Positions 1-9,018 are shown, counted from the first letter of the stretch. The stretch is DNA of 64,000 nucleotides from Parasphingorhabdus cellanae (GCF_017498565.1 NZ_CP071794.1:2346001-2410000); one strand, 5' to 3'. Numbers and translations are program-made. The notes: generated by a model not told the origin, from the letters alone.

Positions 1-296
1 GCCAGGTCGGCCATGACTTTACGGTCGAGTTCAATGCCAGCAAGCTTGGTTCCGTGAATGAATGTGCCGTATGTCATACCTTCTGCGCGAACCGCAGCGT
101 TGATACGCTGAATCCAGATGGCGCGGAAAGCGCGTTTCTTAACTTTGCGATCGCGATACGCATATTGGCCGGCTTTTTCGACCGCCTGCCGCGCGACGCG
201 GATGGTATTTTTCCGGCGGCCATAATAGCCCTTCGCCTGTACCAATAATCTTTTATGTTTTGTACGAGTGGTCGTACCCCGTTTTACACGTGCCAT
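1..296 (-). CDS. rplT: 50S ribosomal protein L20 (partial, 3' end outside window)
   Basis: The minus strand reads [18 protein letters not shown] from the ATG at 296 and continues open to base 1. About 98 of the usual ~118 residues are present. The basic N-terminus and the later stretches [16 protein letters not shown] and [15 protein letters not shown] are characteristic of L20, an early 23S rRNA-binding assembly protein of the large subunit. It lies 45 bp downstream of rpmI on the same strand, the conserved rpmI-rplT order. infC, often found upstream of this pair, is not present here; an AraC-type gene lies there instead. Only the C-terminus is missing, because of the window edge. Confidence 0.97.
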   Translation of the reverse strand, partial: MARVKRGTTTRTKHKRLLVQAKGYYGRRKNTIRVARQAVEKAGQYAYRDRKVKKRAFRAIWIQRINAAVRAEGMTYGTFIHGTKLAGIELDRKVMADL

Positions 297-341
297 TTTC
301 TATATCCTTGAATTTTTAAAGCGATGGGATCTTCGGTGCTA

Positions 342-542
342 TTAAAGCCCGTAAGGTGCCCATTTCTTGACTGTCCGCGCATCGGCATCACACAATTTCT
401 TGGTGCCGCGCTGCTGACGGATATATTTGCTGTTATGGCTCATCAAACGGTGGCGTTTGCCGGCTACGCCGTGCTTTACCTTGCCGGTTGCGGTGATTTT
501 GAAGCGCTTCTTCACACCACTTTTGGTCTTCAACTTGGGCAT
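342..542 (-). CDS. rpmI: 50S ribosomal protein L35
   Basis: This encodes 66 residues beginning [15 protein letters not shown], the invariant L35 start, and ending KKWAPYGL. It is a small basic structural protein of the 50S subunit. The open frame extends upstream to 623, but the ATG at 542 is preceded by an AAAGGAGA ribosome-binding site and matches the family start and length (64-67 residues), so the longer frame is rejected. It is co-directional with rplT and probably co-transcribed. The 145 bp upstream, up to the AraC gene end, would hold the promoter; no clear -35/-10 pair was identified. Confidence 0.97.
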   Translation of the reverse strand: MPKLKTKSGVKKRFKITATGKVKHGVAGKRHRLMSHNSKYIRQQRGTKKLCDADARTVKKWAPYGL

Positions 543-687
543 TTTGGTCTCCTTTAAAAGTACCGTTACGGACACATGTGGCAGCCCAACACTGGCCAGT
601 GCGTCACATCGGAAGGGCGGCAATAGCTAGATTCGCCCGAAATGCAAGAAATAAAGCAGTTTCATCGCCGCTTTGTGCAGCGTTTGG

Positions 688-1596
688 TCAGGCAGCGTTA
701 CAATTATCTTCCGAGTCAGGGTCTTCGGGCCTGTCCATAGCCTGCAGGGGGCGACCCAAGGCCTTGGTCCGTTCCCGAGCACCAATGCCAAAAATCGGAT
801 GCGGCTGCGCCATATATTGTCTCGGTGTGAGTCCCATGAAGCGTTTGAAGTCGCGATTGAAATGGGCTTGATCATAATAGTTGAGGTCGACGCATTCGCT
901 CCAACTTTGTGAAGGGTTCATTAGAGCTTCGCCCAATGTGCGGACAAAACGCTGTCGCCGCAGCAACAATTTGGGCAGAAAGCCAAAAACGCGATTAGAG
1001 AATCGGCTCAGCTGTTTGGCATCCATGTCGAGACGTTCGCACAGCGCACCGACGCTATCAATCATGGGGTCGGTGAGCGCAAGATGTGCGGCCTCGATTA
1101 GCTCCTCTTCCGGATCGGCTGGCGCCATCGCTTCGAGCAGCAAGTGATTGCACGTATCGACCATCTCTGATTCGAATTCCAAGTTCCGGATGGCATTCCA
1201 GATTTCGGCAAATAGCTCAAATTTATGGGCTGCTTCGGTGTCTATGACTTTATTGGCCCAGCGGGATGCCGGTTGCCCGACAAATTTGTACCAGCCCAGC
1301 GGTAATAGGCCAAAAGCGGCAATATGTGCAGATTTGCTCGATATAGGTGCCGCCAGACTGGTCGGTCCCGTCATGGCCGCCCGAGGCGAATCCTGCGGTT
1401 TTTGATCAGGGGCCATCATTTTTACGCTTCCGCGATAGATATAGCGGATGCTGGCCCATTGCGGCAGGATCAGGTCCGATATCTCCGACTCGTCCGGGCT
1501 CTCTATCTCTGAAAAATAATAGGTGGTCAGATAACGTTGCAGCGGCGGGGGCGGCGCTACAAATCGTGTTTTACTGACGGGCTCTAATGGTTGCAT
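688..1596 (-). CDS. AraC-family transcriptional regulator
   Basis: This is a 302-residue protein. The C-terminal half (~190-270) carries two helix-turn-helix units typical of AraC/XylS proteins, including YYDQAHFNRDFKRFMGLTPRQY, the second HTH and family signature. The N-terminal ~150 residues look like the all-beta sensory half found in AraC proteins with a DUF6597-type ligand domain. The first 13 bp of the gene overlap the end of the hisN-like gene upstream (its stop is at 1584), so translational coupling is likely. Ligand and targets cannot be read from sequence. The tail after ~275 is charged and probably disordered. Confidence 0.88.
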   Translation of the reverse strand: MQPLEPVSKTRFVAPPPPLQRYLTTYYFSEIESPDESEISDLILPQWASIRYIYRGSVKMMAPDQKPQDSPRAAMTGPTSLAAPISSKSAHIAAFGLLPLGWYKFVGQPASRWANKVIDTEAAHKFELFAEIWNAIRNLEFESEMVDTCNHLLLEAMAPADPEEELIEAAHLALTDPMIDSVGALCERLDMDAKQLSRFSNRVFGFLPKLLLRRQRFVRTLGEALMNPSQSWSECVDLNYYDQAHFNRDFKRFMGLTPRQYMAQPHPIFGIGARERTKALGRPLQAMDRPEDPDSEDNCNAA

Positions 1597-2363
1597 GCAA
1601 TTGCCTCCAAGACGTCATCAACGCGGGATTGGTCCCCAATAGCCAATACATGGCCGTCCGATTCCGCATGAAGCGGTTCGCCATTCCAATCGCACATCAT
1701 CCCGCCCGCGCCGTCAATTATCGGGGCCAGCGCGGCAAAATCGTGCAGCATCAAACCCGCTTCGCAGACGACATCCACATGCCCGCTGGCGACCAGTCCG
1801 TAATTATAGCAATCGCCGCCATAGATAATCTTGCGCGGCGCCACTTTGCTGGCAAGACCCATGAAATGCTCGGCATCATTCTCGTCAAATTGATGCGGCG
1901 TAGTGGTGGCGAGCACGGCGTCTTTCAGGTCCCGGCACCGCGCGGATTTCGCCGCTGAGCCGTTAAACGTGGTTGGTCGTCCGACCACGCCGACCCAACG
2001 TTCGCGTGCTATCGGCTGATCAATAATCCCGATAACCGGCCAGCCATCTTGCATCAGCGCGATCAGCGTGCCGAAAATCGGCCGACCAGCAATGAAACTG
2101 GTGGTGCCATCAATCGGATCCAGCACCCATTGACGGGAAGCGCCTTCGTTTATGGTGCCATATTCCTCACCGATAATGCCGTCTTCCGGACATTCGGTTT
2201 CGATAATCTTGCGCATCGCGGCTTCGGCGGCGCGGTCGGCTTCGGTTACGGGCGTGGAATCACTTTTTGATTCTTGATCAAATTTTGCGCGGAATAACGG
2301 TCGTATCGCTTCTCCGGCAGCTTCAGCAAGTTTTTCAGCGAGGGCAATATCTTTGGGGGTCAT
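1584..2363 (-). CDS. hisN: inositol-monophosphatase-family phosphatase, probable histidinol-phosphatase
   Basis: This encodes 259 residues from the ATG at 2363 (MTPKDIALAEKLAEAAG). The longer frame to 2414 would run into a repeat sequence and is rejected. Family metal-binding motifs are present: GEEYG near residue 70, DPIDGTTSF near residue 85, and a later HDFAALAPIIDGAGG block. These place it among Mg-dependent IMPase/FBPase-like phosphatases. The DPIDGTTSF plus FGTLIAL arrangement resembles the HisN-type histidinol-phosphatases annotated in alphaproteobacteria. Activity on inositol phosphate or PAP cannot be excluded. The 3' end overlaps the AraC-type gene by 13 bp, so the two are probably one transcript. 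Confidence 0.82.
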   Translation of the reverse strand: MTPKDIALAEKLAEAAGEAIRPLFRAKFDQESKSDSTPVTEADRAAEAAMRKIIETECPEDGIIGEEYGTINEGASRQWVLDPIDGTTSFIAGRPIFGTLIALMQDGWPVIGIIDQPIARERWVGVVGRPTTFNGSAAKSARCRDLKDAVLATTTPHQFDENDAEHFMGLASKVAPRKIIYGGDCYNYGLVASGHVDVVCEAGLMLHDFAALAPIIDGAGGMMCDWNGEPLHAESDGHVLAIGDQSRVDDVLEAIACNH

Positions 2364-2370
2364 TTGTCTA

Positions 2371-2456
2371 GTGTACCCCGGACTTGATCCGGGGTCCATC
2401 TCCCGGCGGTGCAAAATTTGGAACCGCGGGAGATGGACTCCTGCCTACGCAGGAGC
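2371..2456. repeat. cluster of three REP-like palindromes between prs and hisN
   Basis: Three hairpins lie back to back. The first is CCCCGGA-CTTGA-TCCGGGG (2376-2394). The second is a ~14-bp imperfect stem whose arms lie at 2396-2410 and 2423-2436, with an AAATTT-containing loop. The third is CTCCTGC-CTAC-GCAGGAG (2438-2455). They fill the whole gap between the prs stop and the hisN start. Sequences of this form are common extragenic repeats in sphingomonads. They could act as a transcription attenuator or mRNA stabiliser within a prs-hisN transcript; no U-tract follows, so a classical terminator is unlikely. Confidence 0.75.
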
Positions 2457-2461
2457 ACAGA

Positions 2462-3397
2462 TCAATCCCACAGACTGGAAACACTCGTTTCATCAGCAAT
2501 TCGCTTAATCGCTTCGCCCAATAGAGGCGCTATGGTCAGGTGGCGGATCTTGTCCGAATCCTTGACCGCCTCGGTTGCGCCGATGGAATCGGTGATCACC
2601 AGTTCCTTAAGCCCGCTATCATTAATCCGCGCCACCGCCCCGCCTGATAATACGCCATGTGTGATATAGGCCACGACTTCGGTTGCGCCTTTTGCTTTCA
2701 AAGCGTCCGCAGCATTACACAGGGTTCCGCCGCTATCGACTATGTCATCAATCAAGATACAAAAACGCCCGGAGACATCACCGATGATGTTCATCACTTC
2801 TGATTCACCGGCCCGTTCGCGGCGTTTGTCGACGATTGCGAGCGGTGCATTGTCGAGCCGTTTGGCGAGCGCCCGGGCCCGCACCACGCCGCCAACATCT
2901 GGTGAGATGACCATCAATTCATGGCCGGAAAACCGTGCCTGAATATCGGCTGACATAACTGGCGCGCCGTAAAGGTTGTCGGTCGGAATATCGAAAAAAC
3001 CCTGAATCTGTCCTGCGTGTAAGTCCACCGATAGTACGCGGTCCGCACCCGCTTCTGTAATCAGGTTGGCGACCAGCTTGGCTGAGATAGGCGTTCTTGG
3101 GCCCGGTTTTCTGTCTTGCCGCGCATAGCCAAAATAAGGAATGACGGCGGTAATACGTTTGGCAGAGGCGCGGCGCAGGGCATCAATGCCGATCAACAGT
3201 TCCATCAAATTATCGTTCGCCGGAAAGCTGGTTGATTGCATGATGAACACATCTTCACCGCGCACATTCTCGTGAATCTCGACAAAAATCTCATCATCTG
3301 CAAAGCGTTTCACGCTGGCATCGGTCAACGGAATATCCAGATAGTCGGCTACGGACTGCGCAAGCGACAAATTGCTGTTGCCGGACATGAGTTTCAT
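2462..3397 (-). CDS. prs: ribose-phosphate pyrophosphokinase
   Basis: This makes phosphoribosyl pyrophosphate from ribose-5-phosphate and ATP for purine, pyrimidine, histidine and NAD synthesis. It has 311 residues from [14 protein letters not shown] (ATG at 3397); the frame to 3490 is longer than the family and lacks homology. Visible motifs are the flexible-loop [15 protein letters not shown] region, [11 protein letters not shown] (metal/ribose-phosphate site) and the PRPP-binding [10 protein letters not shown] near the C-terminus. The length matches bacterial class I enzymes. It lies 98 bp upstream of the hisN-like gene, separated from it by palindromic repeats. Confidence 0.96.
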   Translation of the reverse strand: MKLMSGNSNLSLAQSVADYLDIPLTDASVKRFADDEIFVEIHENVRGEDVFIMQSTSFPANDNLMELLIGIDALRRASAKRITAVIPYFGYARQDRKPGPRTPISAKLVANLITEAGADRVLSVDLHAGQIQGFFDIPTDNLYGAPVMSADIQARFSGHELMVISPDVGGVVRARALAKRLDNAPLAIVDKRRERAGESEVMNIIGDVSGRFCILIDDIVDSGGTLCNAADALKAKGATEVVAYITHGVLSGGAVARINDSGLKELVITDSIGATEAVKDSDKIRHLTIAPLLGEAIKRIADETSVSSLWD

Positions 3398-3508
3398 TGC
3401 GTGGCTTCCCCTCGAGAAGGCCAGCCATTGCATCAGAATCGCGGACCCTATGTGAATGATTCGCGACTCTGTTAGACAGGTGCGCCGCAAATCAAAAGCG
3501 CCTTTTCG

Positions 3509-4318
3509 TCAAATCCAGCCCGTTTGTTTCAACTTTGTGACATAGGCGCGCGAAACCGGGACTTCCAGCCCGCCGGATAGCGACAGGCGCAGGTTCCGTC
3601 CCTCTCGTTTTGACGTCACTATGGCATCGCGCGCGACCCACCAGCTGCGGTGGACCTGCATGCCTTCTTGCGGTTCCATTTCCTTTATCGCGTCGCTGAG
3701 CCGAAGTAACAGCATTTCGGTACGTTCAGCAGCATGTACGCGGACATAATGATCTTCGACGCCCAGCGCGATGATCATACCTGGAAAGCTCTGCGGTAGC
3801 CGGTCATGCAATTGAGTTCTGACGAGTTTGATTGGCTCTGAGGCTGGCACTATTTTGCGGTTGTCCGATTGGATAAGGTCATGGTCTGCTTGTTCAACGG
3901 CCTCGTCCGGCCCAAATAACAGCCGCATGAACAGGAAAATACCAAAGCCTATCGCTCCACATTGCAGATAGAGCAGCACGAAGCGGTCACCAAGAAAATC
4001 AGGATCAAACCGCATGCCTGAAATAGCGAAACCGATGAGGAAGGTCAGCGGCAAGGTGGCGACCGCTGTCGCCATTAACTCAGCTGCCCAAACCGAAATG
4101 CCGATGCTCTCTCTTAGCCACCCGGCGCTAATCGAAACGGGCCGGAAAATCGCATAGCCGACGATGATAAAGCCGACCCAGTAAGCGAGGCGCAGCGCTA
4201 CCGGCATGGCATAGGTGCCAAAGGGACCCAGAAACCCGAAGATGAGCCCAATGAGCGCCATGATCAGCAATTCGACGGCAATCCATTGGGCCGACCACTT
4301 TGTTTTACCGTTACTCAT
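3509..4318 (-). CDS. membrane-anchored LytTR-domain transcriptional regulator
   Basis: This is a 269-residue protein from the ATG at 4318, preceded by a strong GGGGGG Shine-Dalgarno. The frame to 4408 adds 30 uncharacteristic residues. The N-terminal ~150 residues contain four hydrophobic segments likely to span the membrane. After an acidic linker, the last ~100 residues form a LytTR DNA-binding domain, with GVEDHYVRVHA, the MQVHRSWWVARDAI recognition segment and the PVSRAYV end. No receiver or kinase domain is present, so sensing probably occurs through the membrane part. It is divergent from a DUF2306 membrane gene 171 bp away, its probable target. Confidence 0.88.
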   Translation of the reverse strand: MSNGKTKWSAQWIAVELLIMALIGLIFGFLGPFGTYAMPVALRLAYWVGFIIVGYAIFRPVSISAGWLRESIGISVWAAELMATAVATLPLTFLIGFAISGMRFDPDFLGDRFVLLYLQCGAIGFGIFLFMRLLFGPDEAVEQADHDLIQSDNRKIVPASEPIKLVRTQLHDRLPQSFPGMIIALGVEDHYVRVHAAERTEMLLLRLSDAIKEMEPQEGMQVHRSWWVARDAIVTSKREGRNLRLSLSGGLEVPVSRAYVTKLKQTGWI

Positions 4319-4452
4319 CGTTACCCCCCAATTGTTGCCCCCTGCCCATTGACGCTTCGTGAATGGGCAAACCTTAGGTTTTCGGCGCGTTCTACGAATA
4401 AGCCACAACCAACCGCGTAAGCAAGCTGGAATTAATGTCCTCGATGATCAAT

Positions 4453-4480
4453 CTCGTTTCCAACAACGATTACAAACGAG
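4453..4480. promoter_or_regulatory. inverted repeat, possible LytTR operator
   Basis: CTCGTTT (4453-4459) and AAACGAG (4474-4480) form a perfect 7-bp inverted repeat with a 14-bp spacer, about two helical turns centre to centre. It sits immediately upstream of, and partly over, the ribosome-binding site of the DUF2306 gene, in the divergent gap with the LytTR regulator. Classical LytTR sites are direct repeats, so assignment to that regulator is inference from position. Confidence 0.4.
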
Positions 4481-4489
4481 GAATGAACA

Positions 4490-5047
4490 ATGGCTAAGCC
4501 GGAAAAAGCAATAGAATCAGATGTCCAGAAAAGAAGCGGATATCATATTCAGAATATCATTCTGGTTGTTGGTGCCACATTATTAGCAACTCTGGTTTTG
4601 ATGGCATTATCGTCCCTGTCCGGCGGTTTTGCTTACAACGCACAGACCGAGGCCTTGCAACAGCGCTCAATGAGCCTGCCGGTCAAGCTCCACTTGGCGA
4701 CTGTCATCCCTGCCATTCCATTGGGCGCTTATGTGCTGTGGCGCAAAAAAGGTGACCGGCTCCACAAGCATATGGGACGCATCTGGGCTGTTTTGATGGT
4801 CACCACTGCCATTGTGAGTTTCTGGATCGGCCGGCCCGGCACTGGCATTGCCGGAACCGGGTTCAGCTTCATCCATATTTTCTCGGTCGTGACGCTGGTG
4901 TCCATTCCTTATGGTATCTGGCAGATCCGGCGCGGCAATGCCCAAGAGCATTACCGGGCGATGCAGGGCCCTTATATCGGCTTGCTGATTGCAGGACTAT
5001 TTGCCTTCATTCCTGGCCGGGTCTTGGGGTCGTTAGTTTTCGGTTAA
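4490..5047 (+). CDS. DUF2306 family membrane protein
   Basis: This encodes 185 residues with four hydrophobic spans (roughly 22-45, 66-85, 100-115, 125-145) and a further one at the C-terminus. HLATVIPAIPLGAYVLWR and KHMGRIWAVLMV, with conserved His residues facing the membrane, are typical of DUF2306 proteins. The biochemical role is unknown; the histidines could ligate heme or metal, but that is speculation. Divergent pairing with a four-TM LytTR regulator suggests a dedicated regulatory module. The ATG at 4490 has GAGG 9 bases upstream. Confidence 0.85.
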   Translation: MAKPEKAIESDVQKRSGYHIQNIILVVGATLLATLVLMALSSLSGGFAYNAQTEALQQRSMSLPVKLHLATVIPAIPLGAYVLWRKKGDRLHKHMGRIWAVLMVTTAIVSFWIGRPGTGIAGTGFSFIHIFSVVTLVSIPYGIWQIRRGNAQEHYRAMQGPYIGLLIAGLFAFIPGRVLGSLVFG

Positions 5048-5101
5048 ATCATTTCGCACAATTCATTTGCCCCATGCAGCGCTGCTTTCTATCAGAGCGA
5101 G

Positions 5102-6757
5102 ATGACAGCACAGCTTACCATTACCCTCGCGCAGATGACCCAAGCGGTTGGTGATCTGCGCGGCAATGCCGACGCGATGATCGCGGTTTATCAGTCAAAG
5201 CCGGATAGCGACCTGGTCGTGTTCCCGGAGCTGCAGCTGATTGGCTATCCGCCCGAGGACCTGGTGCTGAAACCCGCGGTGGTCGAGCGCGCTGAAACAG
5301 AATTGCAACGATTAGCCGGCGCCACAACAGGCAGCGCGCCAGCAATGTTGGTGGGATCAATTTTCCGCGAGAATGGCAATCTTTATAATGGCATAGCCTT
5401 ACTTGAAGGCGGTCAGATAAAAGACGTACGCTATAAGGTGGAGCTACCCAATTACGGCACGTTTGACGAAAAGCGTCTGTTTGCTTCTGGCCCCATGCCA
5501 GACCCGATAGATTTTCGCGGCTGCAAAATCGGTTTGCCAATTTGTGAGGATGTCTGGTTTCCAACCGTTTGCAAACATCTCAAAGCGCAGGGCACGGAGA
5601 TGCTGATTTCGGTGCATGGCAGCCCTTATGAAATTGAAAAAGACGACCGCCGATTAGGCCAAGTTGCTACGCAGCGTGTGCGAGAGACGGCGCTGCCCTT
5701 GCTTTTCCTCAACCGCATTGGCGGGCAGGATGAAGTCGTTTTTGATGGGGCGAGCTTCGTCCTTAACGGTGATACGAGCGTTATGCATCAATTGCCAGAT
5801 TGGGATGAAGCGGTTGTCGATACCCATTGGTCCAAAGGCGCTGACGGTTGGACTTGCGCTCCAGGCGAAATCCACAAGCTCGATGATCATCCCGCCGATA
5901 TTTATAACGCGATGATAGTTGGCTTACGCGACTATGTGAATGCCAACCGCTTCCCTGGCGTCATATTGGGATTGTCTGGCGGCATCGATAGCGCGCTGTC
6001 TGCGGCCGTTGCCGTTGATGCTCTCGGCGCGGACCGGGTGTGGTGCGTGATGATGCCGTCACGCTTCACCAGCCAGGAAAGCCTCGACGATGCGGCAGGC
6101 TGTGCCGAGATGCTTGGCACGCGGCTCGACACGATTTCAATTGTGCCGGCGGTCGAAGGATTTGACGCCATGCTCGAAGGCAGTTTTGCCGATGAAGAAG
6201 TGGATATCACCGAAGAGAATATTCAGTCGCGCATCAGGGGCGTGACCCTGATGGCGATGAGCAACAAATTTGGTCATATGCTGCTGACCACCGGCAACAA
6301 GAGCGAGATGAGCGTTGGCTATGCGACCATCTATGGCGATATGGCCGGCGGATATTCGGTGCTTAAAGATGCTTATAAACTGACCTGTTTCAAGCTGTCG
6401 GAATGGCGCAACCGCAACAAACCGTCCCTTGGCATGGGGCCAGATGGTCCGGTTATGCCGGAAACCGTCATCACCAAACCGCCAACGGCCGAGCTGCGGG
6501 AAGACCAGAAAGACAGCGACAGCCTGCCTGAATATGACATTCTCGACCCCTTGCTTCACGGCCTGATAGAAGAAGAGCTATCGGTATCCGATCTGGTTGA
6601 ACGCGGCTTTGATCGCGAAACCGTGATACGGATCGAGAAATTGCTCTATATAGCCGAATATAAACGGCGTCAGGCGCCGCCCGGCGTGAAACTGGGCACC
6701 AGAAACTTTGGCCGTGACCGGCGCTATCCCATCACCAATGCATTTAGGACAATATGA
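5102..6757 (+). CDS. nadE: glutamine-dependent NAD+ synthase
   Basis: This converts nicotinic acid adenine dinucleotide to NAD using ATP and glutamine-derived ammonia. It has 551 residues in two domains. The N-terminal nitrilase-like glutaminase (~1-250) has the catalytic triad motifs: Glu in VVFPELQLIGYPPEDL, Lys in YKVELPNYGTFDEKR and Cys in IGLPICEDVWFP. The C-terminal NAD synthetase domain (~270-551) has the PP-loop LGLSGGIDSALSAA and TTGNKSEMSVGYAT. The length matches the bacterial two-domain form. Its last four bases (ATGA) overlap the gltX start, so the two are translationally coupled. Confidence 0.96.
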   Translation: MTAQLTITLAQMTQAVGDLRGNADAMIAVYQSKPDSDLVVFPELQLIGYPPEDLVLKPAVVERAETELQRLAGATTGSAPAMLVGSIFRENGNLYNGIALLEGGQIKDVRYKVELPNYGTFDEKRLFASGPMPDPIDFRGCKIGLPICEDVWFPTVCKHLKAQGTEMLISVHGSPYEIEKDDRRLGQVATQRVRETALPLLFLNRIGGQDEVVFDGASFVLNGDTSVMHQLPDWDEAVVDTHWSKGADGWTCAPGEIHKLDDHPADIYNAMIVGLRDYVNANRFPGVILGLSGGIDSALSAAVAVDALGADRVWCVMMPSRFTSQESLDDAAGCAEMLGTRLDTISIVPAVEGFDAMLEGSFADEEVDITEENIQSRIRGVTLMAMSNKFGHMLLTTGNKSEMSVGYATIYGDMAGGYSVLKDAYKLTCFKLSEWRNRNKPSLGMGPDGPVMPETVITKPPTAELREDQKDSDSLPEYDILDPLLHGLIEEELSVSDLVERGFDRETVIRIEKLLYIAEYKRRQAPPGVKLGTRNFGRDRRYPITNAFRTI

Positions 6758-8088
6758 CCGTAAAAACCCGCTTCGCGCCCTCTCCAACGGGCCATCTTCA
6801 TGTCGGCAATATCCGCACCGCGCTCCATAACTGGATGTTTGCCAAGAAACAGGGCGGCGAATTTCTGTTGCGGCTGGATGATACCGACAAGGAGCGTTCC
6901 AAGGAGGAATATGTCACCGCGATTCGCGCTGATCTGGCGTGGCTCGGCATCCATCCCGATAGCGAAGAGCGGCAGTCCGCGCGCTTTGACCGTTACGAAG
7001 AGCGGTTCGCGGAATTGCGAGCGGCGGGCCGGGTTTACCCCGCTTATGAAACGGCGCAGGAACTCGATCTTAAACGTAAGGTGCAGCTTGGGCGTGGAAA
7101 GCCGCCAACCTATGACCGGGGCGCACTCGATCTGACCGAAGTACAAATAGCCGCGTTTGAAGCCGAGGGCCGCAAGGCGCATTGGCGCTTCAAGCTGGAT
7201 CACAATACGCCGATAGAGTGGACGGATCTTATCCGTGGCGACCAGCATTTTGATCCTGCTTTGCTCTCTGACCCGGTGATCCGGCGCGAGGATGGCAGCT
7301 GGCTCTATATGTTGCCCTCCACCATCGATGACATGGATATGGGCATTACCCATGTCGTGCGCGGTGAGGATCACGTCGCCAATACCGCAGTCCAGATTCA
7401 GATGTTTCAGGCCTTTGGTGCCGACACACCGGAGTTTGCCCATGAAGCCTTATTGGTTGGCACGGAGGGCAAGCTTTCCAAACGATTGGGGTCACTGGGC
7501 GTCGGCGGTTTTCGTGAGCGTCACATCGAGCCGCAATCGATTGTGGCGCTACTCGCTCGCATCGGTACCAGTGACCCGGTTGAACCCATTGCCGACGTTA
7601 TGACGCTAGTAGAAGGCTTTGATTTTGAACGATTTGGACGCGCGCCAGCGCGTTTCGACGAGGAAGAGCTGGCGCAGCTGAACCAGAAGATCGTGCATCT
7701 TTTGGAATATATTGATGTAAAGGATCGCTTGCCGAGCGCTATGTCCGCCGAGGCTTGGGCGGTCATTCGCCCGAATTTGCATGATATGGGCGAAGTGGAG
7801 CGATGGTGGCAGGTGGTAACAGGGCCTGTGGCCGCCGCGGAACTTACCGCCGAAGACGTTGAATTTTTGGGGCAAGCACACGCGGCATTGGAGAATCTAA
7901 AATGGTCGGAGACCATCTGGAAAGACTGGACGGGAGCGCTGAAGGAAAGCACCGGCCGCAAAGGTAAGCCGCTGTTTATGCCGCTACGGCAAGCGTTGAC
8001 AGGGCTTGGGCATGGCCCGGACATGGGCGCGCTTTTGCCGTTAATAGGCCGGGAATCCGCTCTCGAACGGCTGAAAAACGTCTCTTAA
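6754..8088 (+). CDS. gltX: glutamyl-tRNA synthetase
   Basis: This is a class I aminoacyl-tRNA synthetase of 444 residues. The HIGH-type motif appears as RFAPSPTGHLHVGNIRTAL at residues ~5-23, and the KMSKS loop as KLSKRLG near residue 240. The VVRGEDHVANT stretch is also characteristic. Alphaproteobacteria often carry two gltX paralogues, one of which may favour tRNA-Gln; this one, linked to nadE, cannot be assigned to either role without alignment. The ATG overlaps the nadE stop by 4 bp. A 169-bp gap follows before the TonB-like gene. Confidence 0.93.
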   Translation: MTVKTRFAPSPTGHLHVGNIRTALHNWMFAKKQGGEFLLRLDDTDKERSKEEYVTAIRADLAWLGIHPDSEERQSARFDRYEERFAELRAAGRVYPAYETAQELDLKRKVQLGRGKPPTYDRGALDLTEVQIAAFEAEGRKAHWRFKLDHNTPIEWTDLIRGDQHFDPALLSDPVIRREDGSWLYMLPSTIDDMDMGITHVVRGEDHVANTAVQIQMFQAFGADTPEFAHEALLVGTEGKLSKRLGSLGVGGFRERHIEPQSIVALLARIGTSDPVEPIADVMTLVEGFDFERFGRAPARFDEEELAQLNQKIVHLLEYIDVKDRLPSAMSAEAWAVIRPNLHDMGEVERWWQVVTGPVAAAELTAEDVEFLGQAHAALENLKWSETIWKDWTGALKESTGRKGKPLFMPLRQALTGLGHGPDMGALLPLIGRESALERLKNVS

Positions 8089-8157
8089 TAGGCAGGTTCA
8101 TAATCCGCTGTTTCGTGCCAGGTAGAGCACCAGAAATCCCATGCCCTTGATTTATAT

Positions 8158-8174
8158 ATGTAATAGTATAACAT
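8158..8174. promoter_or_regulatory. candidate Zur box upstream of tonB-like gene
   Basis: ATGTAATA-G-TATAACAT is a 17-bp near-palindrome with 7 of 8 arm positions matching. Read on the minus strand, its central 15 bases agree at 13 of 15 positions with the enterobacterial Zur consensus core TGTTATAATATAACA, by hand comparison. It lies 84 bp upstream of the TonB-family start, and a Zur-like regulator is encoded at 61439-61897. Regulation by zinc is therefore plausible but unproven. Confidence 0.5.
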
Positions 8175-8257
8175 AACAAATGACGGTGCGGAACTATAGC
8201 GCCACATAATGGGGCAACTGCACTGTCATCCGAGGAGACGGATGAAAGGACAGACTT

Positions 8258-8929
8258 ATGAGCTTCACATCAACTTACGCGCAGAAACCGCCCAATTATA
8301 AAGGGGTCGGCATGGCCGTCGGGGTACATGCTTTGATCATCGCCGGGATTATGGCGATGCCAGGCATTGATTTACCCGGGAAACTGCCGACTGTTATCGA
8401 AACATATGACGTCAAAGTGAAGCCGGAGCCGATAGAAGTTCCACCCGAACCAAAGGATGTGCAAGTGGAAACGCCAATGAAGGCGCAAGATACTGTAAAA
8501 GTAACGCCGATGGTTAAGCCGCCGATATTCAACGATCCGCCGGCCCAAGCTTTCAACACTGTTGAGAACGGGATAGATTTTGGCGGCCTTGGTGATCGTA
8601 CCGAGATCCCGGTAACGCCCGTTGAGGCGATCCCTGATCCAGTCATCGCAGATGCCAGGCTTAACACGCGCTATAGCAGCCAGTTTCAGCCACCCTATCC
8701 CTCCGGCCTTTTGCGAATGGGTGAAGAGGGCATGATAACCGTGCGCGTGCTGGTGGGAACAGACGGCCGGGCCAAGCAAATCGAGCTGATTGATAGCCCG
8801 CATGAAGGATTTTGGACCGCGACCAAACGGCATGCGCTCAAAAAATGGCGGTTTGAGCCCGCGACCAAGGATGGAGCCGCCTTTGAAAGCTGGATCACCC
8901 TGAAAGTCCGGTTTGAGATTAATAGCTGA
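8258..8929 (+). CDS. tonB: TonB family energy-transducing protein
   Basis: This is a 223-residue protein. It has a cytoplasmic N-terminus and one membrane anchor (~16-37, GVGMAVGVHALIIAGIMAMP). A Pro/Glu/Lys-rich periplasmic spacer follows (KPEPIEVPPEPKDV). The C-terminal TonB domain runs from YPSGLLRMGEEGMITVRVLV to KKWRFEPATKDG. It would transmit the proton-motive force, with ExbB/ExbD, to outer-membrane TonB-dependent receptors. No exbBD genes are adjacent. A Shine-Dalgarno (AAAGGAC) precedes the ATG, and a candidate Zur box lies in the promoter region. Confidence 0.9.
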   Translation: MSFTSTYAQKPPNYKGVGMAVGVHALIIAGIMAMPGIDLPGKLPTVIETYDVKVKPEPIEVPPEPKDVQVETPMKAQDTVKVTPMVKPPIFNDPPAQAFNTVENGIDFGGLGDRTEIPVTPVEAIPDPVIADARLNTRYSSQFQPPYPSGLLRMGEEGMITVRVLVGTDGRAKQIELIDSPHEGFWTATKRHALKKWRFEPATKDGAAFESWITLKVRFEINS

Positions 8930-9018
8930 CCCTTAAAGTGATAAGATCAGCCCTGCAAAGCGGATATTCTGCCGCTTCGGGGCTGGTCATCCCGGCTTTT
9001 GCTCCCTATTTAGCAATC

